DNA of 64,000 bases from Microbispora rosea subsp. aerata (GTDB taxonomy: Bacteria > Actinomycetota > Actinomycetes > Streptosporangiales > Streptosporangiaceae), in the NCBI RefSeq assembly GCF_014647835.1, contig NZ_BMPY01000030.1, positions 1 through 64,000 on the forward strand. Direction: 5' to 3'. The notes under the pieces are model-generated. The model ran no database searches. It was not told the origin of the DNA and worked only from the letters and a program-made list of their open reading frames with translations. Every line of letters begins with the position of its first letter. Positions within the stretch are counted from its first letter, which is position 1. Below, in pieces: positions 17,787-26,686 of the stretch. The position numbers and the translations under genes were made by a program.

Positions 17787-18416
17787 TCACGCCGAGCGAT
17801 GCGCGAGGAAGGCGCGGATGGCGGCGTTGGTGACGACCTCGTACGTCTTGCCGTCGGGCAGATGCCCGGCACGTTCCAGGCTCAGCGCCCCCTGCGCGGC
17901 GGCCCACAGCGCGTCGGCGATCTTCCGGGGCTGGGTGGGCACGAGATAACCGGCGGAGATGCAGTCGGCGATCACCCGGTCCACGATGTTGAGCGCGGCC
18001 CGCGCGAGCGTGCGCGCCCGTTCGCTCGGCACGAACCCGGGGATGGCCCGCTCGAACATGAGGCTGTAGTAGCCGGGCTCGGCCAGCGCCGCCTCCCGGT
18101 ACGCGGGACCGAGCAGGCTCAGGTGCTCCAGCGGGTTGTCGCGCCGCGGCACGGCCTCCAGCCTGCGCCGGAACCGCTCGAAGCCCTCCAGGTAGAGCGC
18201 CTCGGCCAGCCCCTCCTTGCTGCCGAACATCGTGTAGATGAGCTGGGTGGAGCAGCCCGCCTCCGCGGCGATCCTGCGCACGGTGAGGCTTTCCGGCCCG
18301 GCCGTCTTGAGCAGGTTGTTGGCGACGTCGAGCAGACGGGTGCGAAGCTCGTCATAGGTGCTGCGATGGCCGCGTGCGTAGGCACCCTGAAGACCGAGCG
18401 GCGCCGGCGTACCCAT
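17787..18416 (-). CDS. TetR family regulator (WHG/TetR_C_13-like C-terminus)
   Basis: A 209-residue protein; the HTH is at about residues 22-68 (TRLLDVANNLLKTAGPESLTVRRIAAEAGCS, LIYTMFGSKEGL). The ATG at 18416 was chosen because the longer open frame runs across the promoter region of the divergent dehydrogenase. The C-terminal part (YYSLMFERAIPGF... WAAAQGALSLE) matches the WHG-type ligand domain. Only seven bases separate its stop from that of the convergent PucR gene. It probably controls the aldehyde dehydrogenase at 18634. Confidence 0.92.
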   Translation of the reverse strand: MGTPAPLGLQGAYARGHRSTYDELRTRLLDVANNLLKTAGPESLTVRRIAAEAGCSTQLIYTMFGSKEGLAEALYLEGFERFRRRLEAVPRRDNPLEHLSLLGPAYREAALAEPGYYSLMFERAIPGFVPSERARTLARAALNIVDRVIADCISAGYLVPTQPRKIADALWAAAQGALSLERAGHLPDGKTYEVVTNAAIRAFLAHRSA

Positions 18417-18633
18417 CAGCGACGAGCCCTTCTCATATTGGGGGTCCCGCGACAGACCCAGACGATGACTTAACCATGCCACTTGCCTTTCAAACCGCAA
18501 TGAAACAGAAAACATCACGAATTGCCGCGCTTCTGTGACATGTGGGAAGTTGTCCAGGATGGCGTGCCGGGGGATGACCATTGGCCCGTCCGGAGTAGCG
18601 ACCGCCTCCCACCCAGTGGCATAGCGTGAAGAC

Positions 18634-20082
18634 ATGGACGTAGGCCGCACTTCCGATGATCCTCGCCACTTCTGGCTCGCCGGCCGCCCCGCCACCGGGG
18701 ACGCCGCGCAGAGCGTGACCAACCCGCACGACGGCCGGGTCGTCGGCGTCCACTCGGTGCCGACCCCCGAGCAGGTCGAGCAGGCGGTGGCCGCCGCCGA
18801 CGCCGTCCGCAAGCAGGCCGCCGCGCTGCCCATCCACGTACGCGCCGAGGCGCTGGCCCACGTGTCCCGGCGGCTGACCGAGCGCGCCGAGGAGATCGCC
18901 CGGCTCATCAGCGCCGAGAACGGCAAGCCGATCTTCTGGGCGCGCGGCGAGGTGGGCCGCGCCATCTCCACGTTCCGCTTCGGCGCCGAAGAGGCCCGCC
19001 GCTTCAGCGGCCAGGTGCAGCGGCTCGACACCGAGCCCGCCGCACAGGGCCGGCTCGCCTACGTCTCCCGCGTGCCGTACGGCCCGGTGCTGGCGATCAC
19101 GCCGTTCAACTTCCCGCTCAACCTGGTGGCGCACAAGGTGGCCCCGGCGATCGCGGTCGGCGCGCCCATCGTGGTCAAGCCCGCGCCCGCGACCCCGCTG
19201 TCGGCGCTCGTGCTCGGCGACATCCTGGCCGAGACCGACCTGCCCGAGGGCATGTTCTCCGTGCTGCCGGTGCCCAACGACCGCGCGTCCTCCCTGGTCG
19301 ACGACCCGCGGCTGCCGGTCATCTCCTTCACCGGGTCGGGCCCGGTCGGCTACTCGATCATGGACCGGGTGCCGCGCAAGCACGTCACGCTCGAACTCGG
19401 CGGCAACGCCGCCGCGGTCGTGCTGGCCGACGCCGACCTCGACTGGGCGGCGAGCCGCGTCGCGCTGTTCTCCAACTACCAGGCGGGGCAGAGCTGCATC
19501 GCCGTGCAGCGGGTGATCGTGGAGGACGCGGTCGCCGACGCGTTCACCGACAAGCTCCTCGCCGCCGTCGGCGCGCTCGTGACCGGCGACCCCGCCGACG
19601 ACAAGACGCAGGTCGGCCCGCTCGTCAGCGAGGACGCCGCGATCCGCGTCGAGAGCTGGGTCAAGGAGGCCGTGGCGGCCGGGGCGCGGCTGCTGGCCGG
19701 CGGGACCAGGGACGGCGCGGTCATCGCCCCCACCGTGCTCGCCGACGTTCCCGCCGACGCGAAGGTCGCCTGCGAGGAGGTCTTCGGGCCCGTCATGATC
19801 GTGCAGCGGGTCGCCTCGGCCGACGAGGCGTTCGCCGCCGTCAACGACTCCAGGTACGGCCTGCAGGCCGGGGTCTTCACCCGCGACCTCGACATCGCGT
19901 TCCGGGCCAACCGTGAGCTTGAGGTCGGCGGCGTCGTCATCGGCGACGTGCCGTCCTACCGGGCCGACCAGATGCCGTACGGCGGGGTCAAGGAGTCGGG
20001 GGTGGGCCGCGAGGGGCTGCGCTCGGCGATGGAGGACCTCACCTACGAGAAGGTCATGGTCCTCACCGGTCTCACCCTGTAG
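18634..20082 (+). CDS. NAD(P)-dependent aldehyde dehydrogenase (succinate-semialdehyde type by context)
   Basis: A 482-residue aldehyde dehydrogenase. The Rossmann region includes ITPFNFPLNLVAHKVAPAI, the catalytic glutamate is in LELGGNAA and the nucleophile in YQAGQSCIAVQRV. The sequence is close to the lactaldehyde/non-phosphorylating glyceraldehyde-3-P branch, but gabT and its regulator are next door, so oxidation of succinate semialdehyde is the likeliest job. Substrate assignment is inference. Confidence 0.88.
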   Translation: MDVGRTSDDPRHFWLAGRPATGDAAQSVTNPHDGRVVGVHSVPTPEQVEQAVAAADAVRKQAAALPIHVRAEALAHVSRRLTERAEEIARLISAENGKPIFWARGEVGRAISTFRFGAEEARRFSGQVQRLDTEPAAQGRLAYVSRVPYGPVLAITPFNFPLNLVAHKVAPAIAVGAPIVVKPAPATPLSALVLGDILAETDLPEGMFSVLPVPNDRASSLVDDPRLPVISFTGSGPVGYSIMDRVPRKHVTLELGGNAAAVVLADADLDWAASRVALFSNYQAGQSCIAVQRVIVEDAVADAFTDKLLAAVGALVTGDPADDKTQVGPLVSEDAAIRVESWVKEAVAAGARLLAGGTRDGAVIAPTVLADVPADAKVACEEVFGPVMIVQRVASADEAFAAVNDSRYGLQAGVFTRDLDIAFRANRELEVGGVVIGDVPSYRADQMPYGGVKESGVGREGLRSAMEDLTYEKVMVLTGLTL

Positions 20083-20121
20083 ATCCACGTCGTGCTGTAG
20101 AGCCACGCGAGGCCACGCGTC

Positions 20122-20162
20122 CGGCGGCGGCCCGGGGAGCGTCGTTCCCCGGGCCGCCGCCG
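20122..20162. terminator. Bidirectional hairpin terminator
   Basis: A perfect 17-bp GC-only stem pairs 20122-20138 with 20146-20162 around a seven-base loop, between the convergent aldehyde dehydrogenase and peptidase genes. There is no long T-tract, which is common for actinobacterial terminators. Confidence 0.8.
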
Positions 20163-20171
20163 TTTCGGCCG

Positions 20172-21308
20172 CTACGCGCGCTCGGCGGTGCGGAACAGGT
20201 CGCGTACGGCGGAGCCGAAGTAGGGGCCGTACATGGTGCGGTGGTCGTTGCTGTACTTGAAGCTGCTGACGGACGTCAGCGTGCCGCGGCCGGAGGCGGG
20301 GTCGAAGCCGGTGAGCCAGGGGCCGCCGCTGGCCCCGGCCGTCAGGTCGCAGCGCAGGCCCTGGTCGCGGGTCTGCCCCTGCGGGTCGGCGTGCGGCACG
20401 CCCGCGCAGTACAGCAGCCGCTCCCCGTCGTACGGCGGGTCCGCGGGAAACCCGAACCCGTAGGTCCGGCGGCCCCGGGGCGGGTAGAAGGCGATGGGCT
20501 GCCCGCCCACCACGTCCGTCAGGTGACGCCCGTCCACGGCCTCCACGGCGACCATGCCCACGTCGTAGTCGTCGTCGCCGGAGCGCGACCACGGCCCGGC
20601 GACGAACATGCGCCGCGCGGGGAAGGCGCCGTACGGCTGCCGTCCCCCGTCGTACCCGGGGACGAACGTCCAGTTCTCCGCCCACTCCCCGGCGCCGTCC
20701 TTGACGCAGTGCCCGGCGGTGACGACCAGGTCCCTGTTCGCGCTGCGCACCGAGCTCGCCGAGCAGGAGAAGTCCACGCCGTTCAGCGTGAGGAAGACCC
20801 GGCCGGTGGTCTTCGTCACCGAGCCGCCCGCCGCCCAGCGGGTGCCGCTCGTGGTCGCCGGGGGCATCGCCGCCGCCTGCCGTGCCTTGGCTCCGCTCGT
20901 CCCGCGCGTACCGCCGGTCTCACGGGTTCCGCTTCTCCCGCTCGTCCCGGTTGTCCTGTTCGGTCCGGTGGTCCGGCGCGCCGGACGCTCGGGCGCGAGA
21001 ACGGCGTCGGCGGCGGCCCGCAGGGCGGAAGGCGGCAGGGCGGCCCCGGCGGAAGGCGGCAGGGCGGCGCGGGCGACGAGCGGCAGCACCGACGAGGTGC
21101 TGGGCGGGGCGGTGGTGATTTTCCGCAGGTCTCCCAGCAGTCCGATCGGGATCGCCCGCGCCATCCGCTCCGGCGTCCAGTAGGCCGCGGCGGCATGGCC
21201 GGCCACATGCTCCACGACGTCCGCCAGCGGGGGGACGTCCCGGACGGGGGCTCCCAGAAGTCCGGCGACGAGGGAGGTGACGGCAAGCAAGGGGAGGCTT
21301 GGAGTCAT
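20172..21308 (-). CDS. Secreted trypsin-like serine peptidase
   Basis: A 378-residue exported protein with an N-terminal signal peptide (MTPSLPLLAVTSLVAGLLGAP), a 120-residue Pro/Ala/Arg/Thr-rich pro-region, and a chymotrypsin-fold domain from about 160. The triad is visible: His in VVTAGHCVK, Asp in DYDVGMVAV, Ser in AGASGGPWL. It is paralogous to the next gene, with shared blocks [12 protein letters not shown] and FVPGYD. The pro-region carries short TGTSGRSGTRETGG-type repeats. Probably involved in extracellular protein degradation. Confidence 0.9.
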   Translation of the reverse strand: MTPSLPLLAVTSLVAGLLGAPVRDVPPLADVVEHVAGHAAAAYWTPERMARAIPIGLLGDLRKITTAPPSTSSVLPLVARAALPPSAGAALPPSALRAAADAVLAPERPARRTTGPNRTTGTSGRSGTRETGGTRGTSGAKARQAAAMPPATTSGTRWAAGGSVTKTTGRVFLTLNGVDFSCSASSVRSANRDLVVTAGHCVKDGAGEWAENWTFVPGYDGGRQPYGAFPARRMFVAGPWSRSGDDDYDVGMVAVEAVDGRHLTDVVGGQPIAFYPPRGRRTYGFGFPADPPYDGERLLYCAGVPHADPQGQTRDQGLRCDLTAGASGGPWLTGFDPASGRGTLTSVSSFKYSNDHRTMYGPYFGSAVRDLFRTAERA

Positions 21309-21426
21309 GGCTCCCGAGTGTGGACCACGAACCGTTTTCGCGTGGCTACTTTCCGTGAATCGAGTCGGCGGGCTCGGGCCGCCGGGATCGAGCCGGGGAC
21401 GGGGGTGAGGGGATCGGGCCGAGGGC

Positions 21427-22476
21427 TCAGGTCAGGGGCGTCTTCTGGGCCGTGTTGTAGACGGCCTCGGCCTCGGGGCCGAAGTAGGGCCCGAACATCC
21501 AGTAGGACGCGAAGTTGTACTTGAAGCTGTTCACCGAGTTGAGCAGGCCGCTGCCGGTGCGCTCGTCGAAGCCGACGAACCACGGCCCGCCGCTGGAGCC
21601 CCCGGTCATGCCGCAGCTCAGCCCTTGGGCCCGCGAGCCGAGGTGGTCGTCGAAGGTCCGCCCGCTGCAGTAGACCAGCTTCGACCCGTCGTACGGCGCG
21701 CCCGCCGGGTAGCCGAAGGCGTACGTCTGGCGCCCGCGCGGCTGGTTGAACACGACGCCCTGGCCGCCGACGACGTCGGTGAGGCTCTTGCCGTCCTGCG
21801 GCGCGACGACGGCGGCGGCGATGTCGTAGTTCATGTCCTCGCTCGAATTCCACTGCGGGGTGGTGAGCAGGGTGATCGCCGGCCAGGTGCCGTCGGGCCG
21901 GTCGCCCCGGTCGTAGCCGGGGACGAAGACCCAGTTGGCGTGGAAGGCGCCGTTCAGCTTCACGCAGTGCCCGGCGGTGAAGACGACGCTCTTGTTGGCG
22001 CTGGTGACGGCGGTGCCCGAGCAGGAGGCGTTGCGCCCGGCCTCCGATCCCTTCGCGACCGTGAAGAACACCCTGCCCGTCGTCTTCGTGACGGTCCCGC
22101 CGGCGGTCCACGACGAGCCGGAGGTCCGCGACGAGGCGCGGGCCGCGGTAGACGCCGTGCCGGCGCTCGGGCCGGGGGTGGTCGGAGCGGGGGCGTTCAA
22201 GGGGAAGCCGCCCACGGCGAAGTGCCGGTCGCCGGTGCCGGAGGCGATCAGAGGCTTGGCGGCCTTCATCCGCGCGACGGTCCAGAACTTCTTGACCGTG
22301 CGCTGCTCCGTCGCCGTGCCAGCCGCCTCGTGCACGGCGGGCCGGGGAGCGGCGGCCGCCCTGCCGGCGGTCTCCGTCACGGTCGCCGCGGCTTCGCGCG
22401 GGGCGGGGAGTAACGCGCCCGCCGCCGCGAGCGCGGGGACCGCGAGAACCGCGAGACGTCGTGCCGTGGGGTGCAT
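21427..22476 (-). CDS. Secreted trypsin-like serine peptidase (tandem paralogue)
   Basis: A 349-residue exported peptidase. The signal peptide ([18 protein letters not shown]) is followed by a pro-region containing [16 protein letters not shown], similar to the WTPERM motif of the neighbour. Triad: His in VFTAGHCVK, Asp in NYDIAAAVV, Ser in GGSSGGPWF. It lies directly upstream of the paralogue at 20172 and reads the same way, so the two arose by tandem duplication. Cysteines in SCSGT and AGHC, and in YCSG and LSCGM, probably form two disulfides. Confidence 0.92.
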   Translation of the reverse strand: MHPTARRLAVLAVPALAAAGALLPAPREAAATVTETAGRAAAAPRPAVHEAAGTATEQRTVKKFWTVARMKAAKPLIASGTGDRHFAVGGFPLNAPAPTTPGPSAGTASTAARASSRTSGSSWTAGGTVTKTTGRVFFTVAKGSEAGRNASCSGTAVTSANKSVVFTAGHCVKLNGAFHANWVFVPGYDRGDRPDGTWPAITLLTTPQWNSSEDMNYDIAAAVVAPQDGKSLTDVVGGQGVVFNQPRGRQTYAFGYPAGAPYDGSKLVYCSGRTFDDHLGSRAQGLSCGMTGGSSGGPWFVGFDERTGSGLLNSVNSFKYNFASYWMFGPYFGPEAEAVYNTAQKTPLT

Positions 22477-22554
22477 GCCTACCTCCGTGCCGGGATGCCT
22501 GGAGCGAATGTCCTGACGCGGGAAGGTAGCGGTGGCTTCACCCGGATTTCTCGT

Positions 22555-22582
22555 AATCCGCCTATACGGTTATGGGCGGATT
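22555..22582. promoter_or_regulatory. Inverted repeat upstream of dxr
   Basis: AATCCGCC at 22555-22562 and GGCGGATT at 22575-22582 form a perfect 8-bp inverted repeat with a 12-base spacer, between the divergent peptidase and dxr genes. It may be an operator or a leader hairpin; there is nothing to choose between them. Confidence 0.35.
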
Positions 22583-22722
22583 CGGGCATATATGTGCTGT
22601 TTTCTCGTGGGTCTCTTTCTCATCAGCGCGTCGTTCGCCGATCTCTTCTTCGCGGCGCCGGCCGAGCCGCGTACGGGCCCGTGCCGTTCGGCCCCGCGGC
22701 GCGTCGCGGAGACAATGAGGGA

Positions 22723-23910
22723 ATGAGTTCGCAATCCATGCCGCAGCCCCGAGACGTCGTCGTGCTGGGTTCGACCGGATCCATCGGCACCCAGGCACTC
22801 GACGTGGTCGCCAAAGCCTCCGGACGGTTCCGCGTGACCGCGCTCGCCGCGGGCGGCGGCCGGGTCGACCTGCTGGCGAGGCAGGCGGCCGACTTCGGCG
22901 TCGAGGCGGTGGCGGTCGCCGACCCGGCGGCCGTACCCGCGCTGCGCGAAGCCCTGGCGGCGGCCGGTGCGCGGCCGAGGGTGCTGGCGGGCCCGGAAGG
23001 GGTGGCGGAGGTCGCGGCGTCGCCCTGCGACGTCGTGCTCAACGGCATCACCGGCGCCTTGGGCCTGACCTCCACGCTCGCGGCGCTGGAGGCGGGCCGG
23101 GTGCTCGCGCTGGCCAACAAGGAGTCGCTGATCGTGGGCGGCCCGCTGGTCAAGCGCCTGGCCGGGCCGGGACAGATGATCCCGGTGGACTCCGAGCACT
23201 CCGCGCTCGCCCAGTGCCTGTGGGCGGCCGGGCCCGGCGGGGCCGACCCGTCGGCCGTACGGCGGCTGGTGGTGACCGCGAGCGGCGGCCCGTTCCGGGG
23301 CAGGAAGCGCTCCGAGCTGACGGACGTGACGCCGGAGATGGCGCTGAACCACCCGACCTGGAGCATGGGCCCGGTGATCACGGTCAACTCGGCCACGCTC
23401 GTCAACAAGGGCCTGGAGGTGATCGAGGCCCATCTGCTGTTCGACATCGGGTTCGACCGCATCGAGGTCGTGGTCCACCCGCAGTCGATCATCCACTCGA
23501 TGGTGGAGTTCGCCGACGGCTCGACGGTCGCGCAGGCGAGCCCGCCCGACATGCGGCTGCCGATCTCGCTCGCGCTGGCCTATCCCGAGCGGGTGCCCGG
23601 CGCGGCCCGGCCGGTCGACTGGACCACCGCCCACACCTGGACGTTCGAGCCGCTCGACGACGAGGCGTTCCCGTCGGTCGCGCTGGCCCGCCACGTGGGC
23701 GCCCTGGGCGGCACGGCGCCGGCGGTCTACAACGCGGCGAACGAGGTGTGCGTGGAGGCGTTCCTGAAGGGCGCCCTGCCGTTCCTCGGCATCGTGGACA
23801 CGGTGGAACGCGTGGTGGCCGCCCACACCCCCGGACCGGCGGCGTCCGTCGAGGAGGTCCTCGAGGCGGACGCGTGGGCGAGGGCGCGGGCGGCCGAGCT
23901 CACAGCCTGA
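22723..23910 (+). CDS. dxr: 1-deoxy-D-xylulose 5-phosphate reductoisomerase
   Basis: A 395-residue MEP-pathway enzyme that converts DXP to 2-C-methyl-D-erythritol 4-phosphate with NADPH. The NADPH motif [15 protein letters not shown] is at the N-terminus; metal and substrate motifs are [64 protein letters not shown] and [16 protein letters not shown] lies only two bases before this ATG, so an ATG at 22738 is also possible. In most actinobacteria an M50 site-2 protease gene follows dxr; here it does not. Confidence 0.97.
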   Translation: MSSQSMPQPRDVVVLGSTGSIGTQALDVVAKASGRFRVTALAAGGGRVDLLARQAADFGVEAVAVADPAAVPALREALAAAGARPRVLAGPEGVAEVAASPCDVVLNGITGALGLTSTLAALEAGRVLALANKESLIVGGPLVKRLAGPGQMIPVDSEHSALAQCLWAAGPGGADPSAVRRLVVTASGGPFRGRKRSELTDVTPEMALNHPTWSMGPVITVNSATLVNKGLEVIEAHLLFDIGFDRIEVVVHPQSIIHSMVEFADGSTVAQASPPDMRLPISLALAYPERVPGAARPVDWTTAHTWTFEPLDDEAFPSVALARHVGALGGTAPAVYNAANEVCVEAFLKGALPFLGIVDTVERVVAAHTPGPAASVEEVLEADAWARARAAELTA

Positions 23911-23964
23911 GCCGGTCCCTCGGCGCGACCCGGGTCAGGCGGGCCGCGCCGAGGCCGGGCGGGG

Positions 23965-25056
23965 TCAGGCCGCCGAGCAGGTCAGCGTCGGGGTGCCGCT
24001 GCTCGTCCCGTCGGCCAGGAAGCCGAACGTGGTCGAGGCGCCGGCGCCCAGGCTGCCGTTGTAGCTCACGTTCCTCACGCTGATCTCGCTGCCGGACTGG
24101 CTGAGCGTGCCGTTCCAGACCTGCGTGATCGTGGAGCCGCTCGGCTGGGTCCACCTGACGGTCCAGCCGCTGATGGACGAGGAGCCGGCCTTCACCGTCA
24201 CCTCACCCTGGTAGCCGCCGCCCCACGAGTTGGTCACCGTGTAGGTGGCCGAGCAGCCGCCCTGACCGCCGGTCGGGCTCGGGCTCGGGCTCGGGGTGAT
24301 GCCGGGCGTCGGGGAGACGGGCGGGTTGGGGGAGGGGCTGACCGGCGGGTTGCCGTTGCCGCCGATGCCGGTCACCTCGCCGTTGCCGCCGTCGAAGACG
24401 ACGTCCGAGCAGTTGTAGAACGTCTCGTTGCTGTCCGAGCGCTGCCACACCGAGTAGATGATGTGGCGGCCGCTCTTGTTGGACGGCAGGCGGGCGTTCC
24501 AGTAGTAGTACGCGTTCTCGTTACCCGGGGAGCCGACGCTCGGCGGGTCGGTGACGCTGTCGAAGGGCACGGACTCGAGGTCGCTCCACGCCAGCGGGCG
24601 GGTCGGGCTCCAGGAGTCCTTCGTGATGTACAAGCGGAACGTGCCGGGGTGGGCGGCCCACTTGTTGTACCGCATCTGGATGGTCGCACCGGCGGTCAGG
24701 TGGGTCACCGGCCAGTCGTCGCGGGCGAGGTCGAAGCCGCTGAAGTCGTAGACGATCGCGCCGCCGCTGCACAGCTGGCCGTCCGGGATGTAACCGGCCA
24801 TCCGGCCCGCGCCGTCGGAGCGCAGCACCGCGAACCAGTTGTACAGCGAGTTGACCCCGCTCTTGGCGACCGCGGCGGCACAGGCGGGGTTCTTCGGCTG
24901 GATGGCGCCGCTCGAAGTCAGGCCGTCCTTCCAGCACAGGTACGTACGGCTGCCCGGCGTCATCATCGCGCCGTGAGCGGACGCCGGGGAGGCGAGCACG
25001 ACGGCGGAGACCAGGGCGGACAGCGCGGCGACGATCAGACCGATCGCCGCTTTCAT
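23965..25056 (-). CDS. AA10 lytic polysaccharide monooxygenase with CBM2 (cellulose-active type)
   Basis: A 363-residue secreted copper enzyme. The signal peptide is cut before His28 ([12 protein letters not shown]), which becomes the N-terminal histidine of the copper brace; His136 in [15 protein letters not shown] is the second ligand. The catalytic domain (28 to about 225) closely follows Streptomyces CelS2-type C1-oxidising cellulose LPMOs ([38 protein letters not shown]). A Pro/Ser linker precedes a C-terminal CBM2 ([17 protein letters not shown]... [16 protein letters not shown]). It lies inverted between dxr and ispG. Confidence 0.95.
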   Translation of the reverse strand: MKAAIGLIVAALSALVSAVVLASPASAHGAMMTPGSRTYLCWKDGLTSSGAIQPKNPACAAAVAKSGVNSLYNWFAVLRSDGAGRMAGYIPDGQLCSGGAIVYDFSGFDLARDDWPVTHLTAGATIQMRYNKWAAHPGTFRLYITKDSWSPTRPLAWSDLESVPFDSVTDPPSVGSPGNENAYYYWNARLPSNKSGRHIIYSVWQRSDSNETFYNCSDVVFDGGNGEVTGIGGNGNPPVSPSPNPPVSPTPGITPSPSPSPTGGQGGCSATYTVTNSWGGGYQGEVTVKAGSSSISGWTVRWTQPSGSTITQVWNGTLSQSGSEISVRNVSYNGSLGAGASTTFGFLADGTSSGTPTLTCSAA

Positions 25057-25402
25057 TGGTGTTCTTCGTGGTCTACCCACGGGCTACCCTTTCGCGTGGT
25101 CATGGCTGCCGCACTCGTGGTGCAGCACGGCACCGCCGACGGCGCGAGCACGTCGGCCCGGGGGGACAGCCGCTGACTTACCGACCAGGTGGTGCGAGAG
25201 CGCTCACGCGATTCGGACTCTAGGTCGATGTCCGGCTCCTGCCCACTCGGGCGCGATCACGGAACCCGTCCTCGCAGGTTCTTCGGCTGCGGGTAATGAA
25301 ACCTTCATAGCTCCTGAAAAGGTTTCGGGCAGTCCCGAGTCACGGCACTCCTTAGACTGGGAGGGCCCCCACCGGGCATCGCCTATCAAACAAGGTGCAG
25401 AA
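25057..25402. other. Intergenic region between divergent LPMO and ispG
   Basis: About 345 bp without a gene. It should hold the promoters of both genes, and contains a CelR/CebR-like operator half way along. No other structure was found. Confidence 0.6.
25196..25207. promoter_or_regulatory. CelR/CebR-like LacI-family operator
   Basis: On the minus strand GTGAGCGCTCTC matches ten of twelve positions of the GGGAGCGCTCCC core bound by actinobacterial cellulose/cellobiose repressors (CelR, CebR); the two mismatches are symmetric. It is about 140 bp upstream of the cellulose-active LPMO, exactly the gene class those repressors control. Confidence 0.6.
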
Positions 25403-26569
25403 ATGTCTGTTGATCTCGGGATTCCCGCCGTCCGGACCCAGCCGATCGCCAAGCGGCGGGTGTCACGTCAGATCATGGTCGGCTCGGTTCCCGTCGGTGG
25501 CGACGCACCGGTCTCGGTGCAGTCCATGACCACCACGCTGACCGCCGACGTCAACGCCACCCTGCAGCAGATCGCCGAGCTGACCGCGGCCGGCTGCCAG
25601 ATCGTCCGCGTCGCGGTCCCGTCGCAGGACGACGCCGACGCGCTGCCGGCCATCGCGAAGAAGTCGAAGATCCCCGTCATCGCCGACATCCATTTCCAGC
25701 CCAAATATGTGTTCGCGGCGATCAACGCGGGATGCGCGGCCGTACGGGTGAACCCCGGGAACATCAAGAAGTTCGACGACAAGGTCGGCGAGATCGCCCG
25801 GGCCGCGTCCGACGCCGGCGTGCCGATCAGGATCGGCGTCAACGCCGGCTCCCTCGACCCGCGCCTGCTGCGGAAGTACGGCAAGGCCACGCCGGAGGCC
25901 CTGGTCGAGTCGGCCCTGTGGGAGTGCTCCCTGTTCGAGGAGCACGGCTTCCGCGACATCAAGATCTCGGTCAAGCACAACGACCCGGTCGTCATGGTCC
26001 AGGCGTACCGGCTGCTCGCGCAGCGCTGCGACTACCCGCTGCACCTCGGCGTGACCGAGGCGGGGCCGGCCTTCCAGGGCACGATCAAGTCGGCGGTGGC
26101 GTTCGGCGCGCTGCTGGCCGAGGGCATCGGCGACACGATCCGCGTCTCGCTGTCGGCGCCTCCCGTGGAGGAGGTCAAGGTCGGCACCCAGATCCTGGAG
26201 TCGCTGGGCTTGCGCGAGCGCGGCCTCGAGATCGTCTCCTGCCCGTCCTGCGGCCGGGCCCAGGTCGACGTGTACACCCTCGCCGAGCAGGTGCAGGCCG
26301 GGCTGACCGGGCTCAAGGTGCCGCTGCGCGTGGCCGTCATGGGCTGTGTGGTCAACGGCCCCGGCGAGGCCAGGGAGGCCGACCTCGGCGTCGCCTCCGG
26401 CAACGGCAAGGGCCAGATCTTCGTGAAGGGCGAGGTCATCAAGACCGTCCCCGAATCGCAGATCGTCGAGACGCTGATCGAGGAGGCCATGCGCCTGGCC
26501 GAGGAGATGGGCGTCGACGTGGACCTCGACGAGGACGACGTCGTCGGTCCCGAGGTCGTCGTCCGCTGA
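25403..26569 (+). CDS. ispG: 4-hydroxy-3-methylbut-2-enyl-diphosphate synthase (flavodoxin)
   Basis: A 388-residue [4Fe-4S] enzyme of the MEP pathway that makes HMBPP from MEcPP. The TIM-barrel part starts with [20 protein letters not shown] and contains [11 protein letters not shown] and [10 protein letters not shown]. The cluster ligands are in [11 protein letters not shown] and [12 protein letters not shown], with the conserved Glu in the last motif. It follows dxr by 1.5 kb, interrupted by the inverted LPMO. Confidence 0.97.
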   Translation: MSVDLGIPAVRTQPIAKRRVSRQIMVGSVPVGGDAPVSVQSMTTTLTADVNATLQQIAELTAAGCQIVRVAVPSQDDADALPAIAKKSKIPVIADIHFQPKYVFAAINAGCAAVRVNPGNIKKFDDKVGEIARAASDAGVPIRIGVNAGSLDPRLLRKYGKATPEALVESALWECSLFEEHGFRDIKISVKHNDPVVMVQAYRLLAQRCDYPLHLGVTEAGPAFQGTIKSAVAFGALLAEGIGDTIRVSLSAPPVEEVKVGTQILESLGLRERGLEIVSCPSCGRAQVDVYTLAEQVQAGLTGLKVPLRVAVMGCVVNGPGEAREADLGVASGNGKGQIFVKGEVIKTVPESQIVETLIEEAMRLAEEMGVDVDLDEDDVVGPEVVVR

Positions 26570-26660
26570 CCACCGGGTTACACATCGCAATGCTCTGACT
26601 ACACAATGGCAATGTTCGGGTAGTACAGACCGTACGTAGCCGATCACGCCGCGAAGCTGT

Positions 26661-26683
26661 CCTCTGCTGTTCGAAAGCAGAGG
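26661..26683 (+). promoter_or_regulatory. Hairpin overlapping the ribosome binding site
   Basis: CCTCTGCT (26661-26668) pairs with AGCAGAGG (26676-26683) around a seven-base loop. The 3' arm contains most of the Shine-Dalgarno AGAGGAG used by the hydrolase ATG at 26687. If it forms in mRNA it would limit ribosome access. Confidence 0.55.
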
Positions 26684-26686
26684 AGC

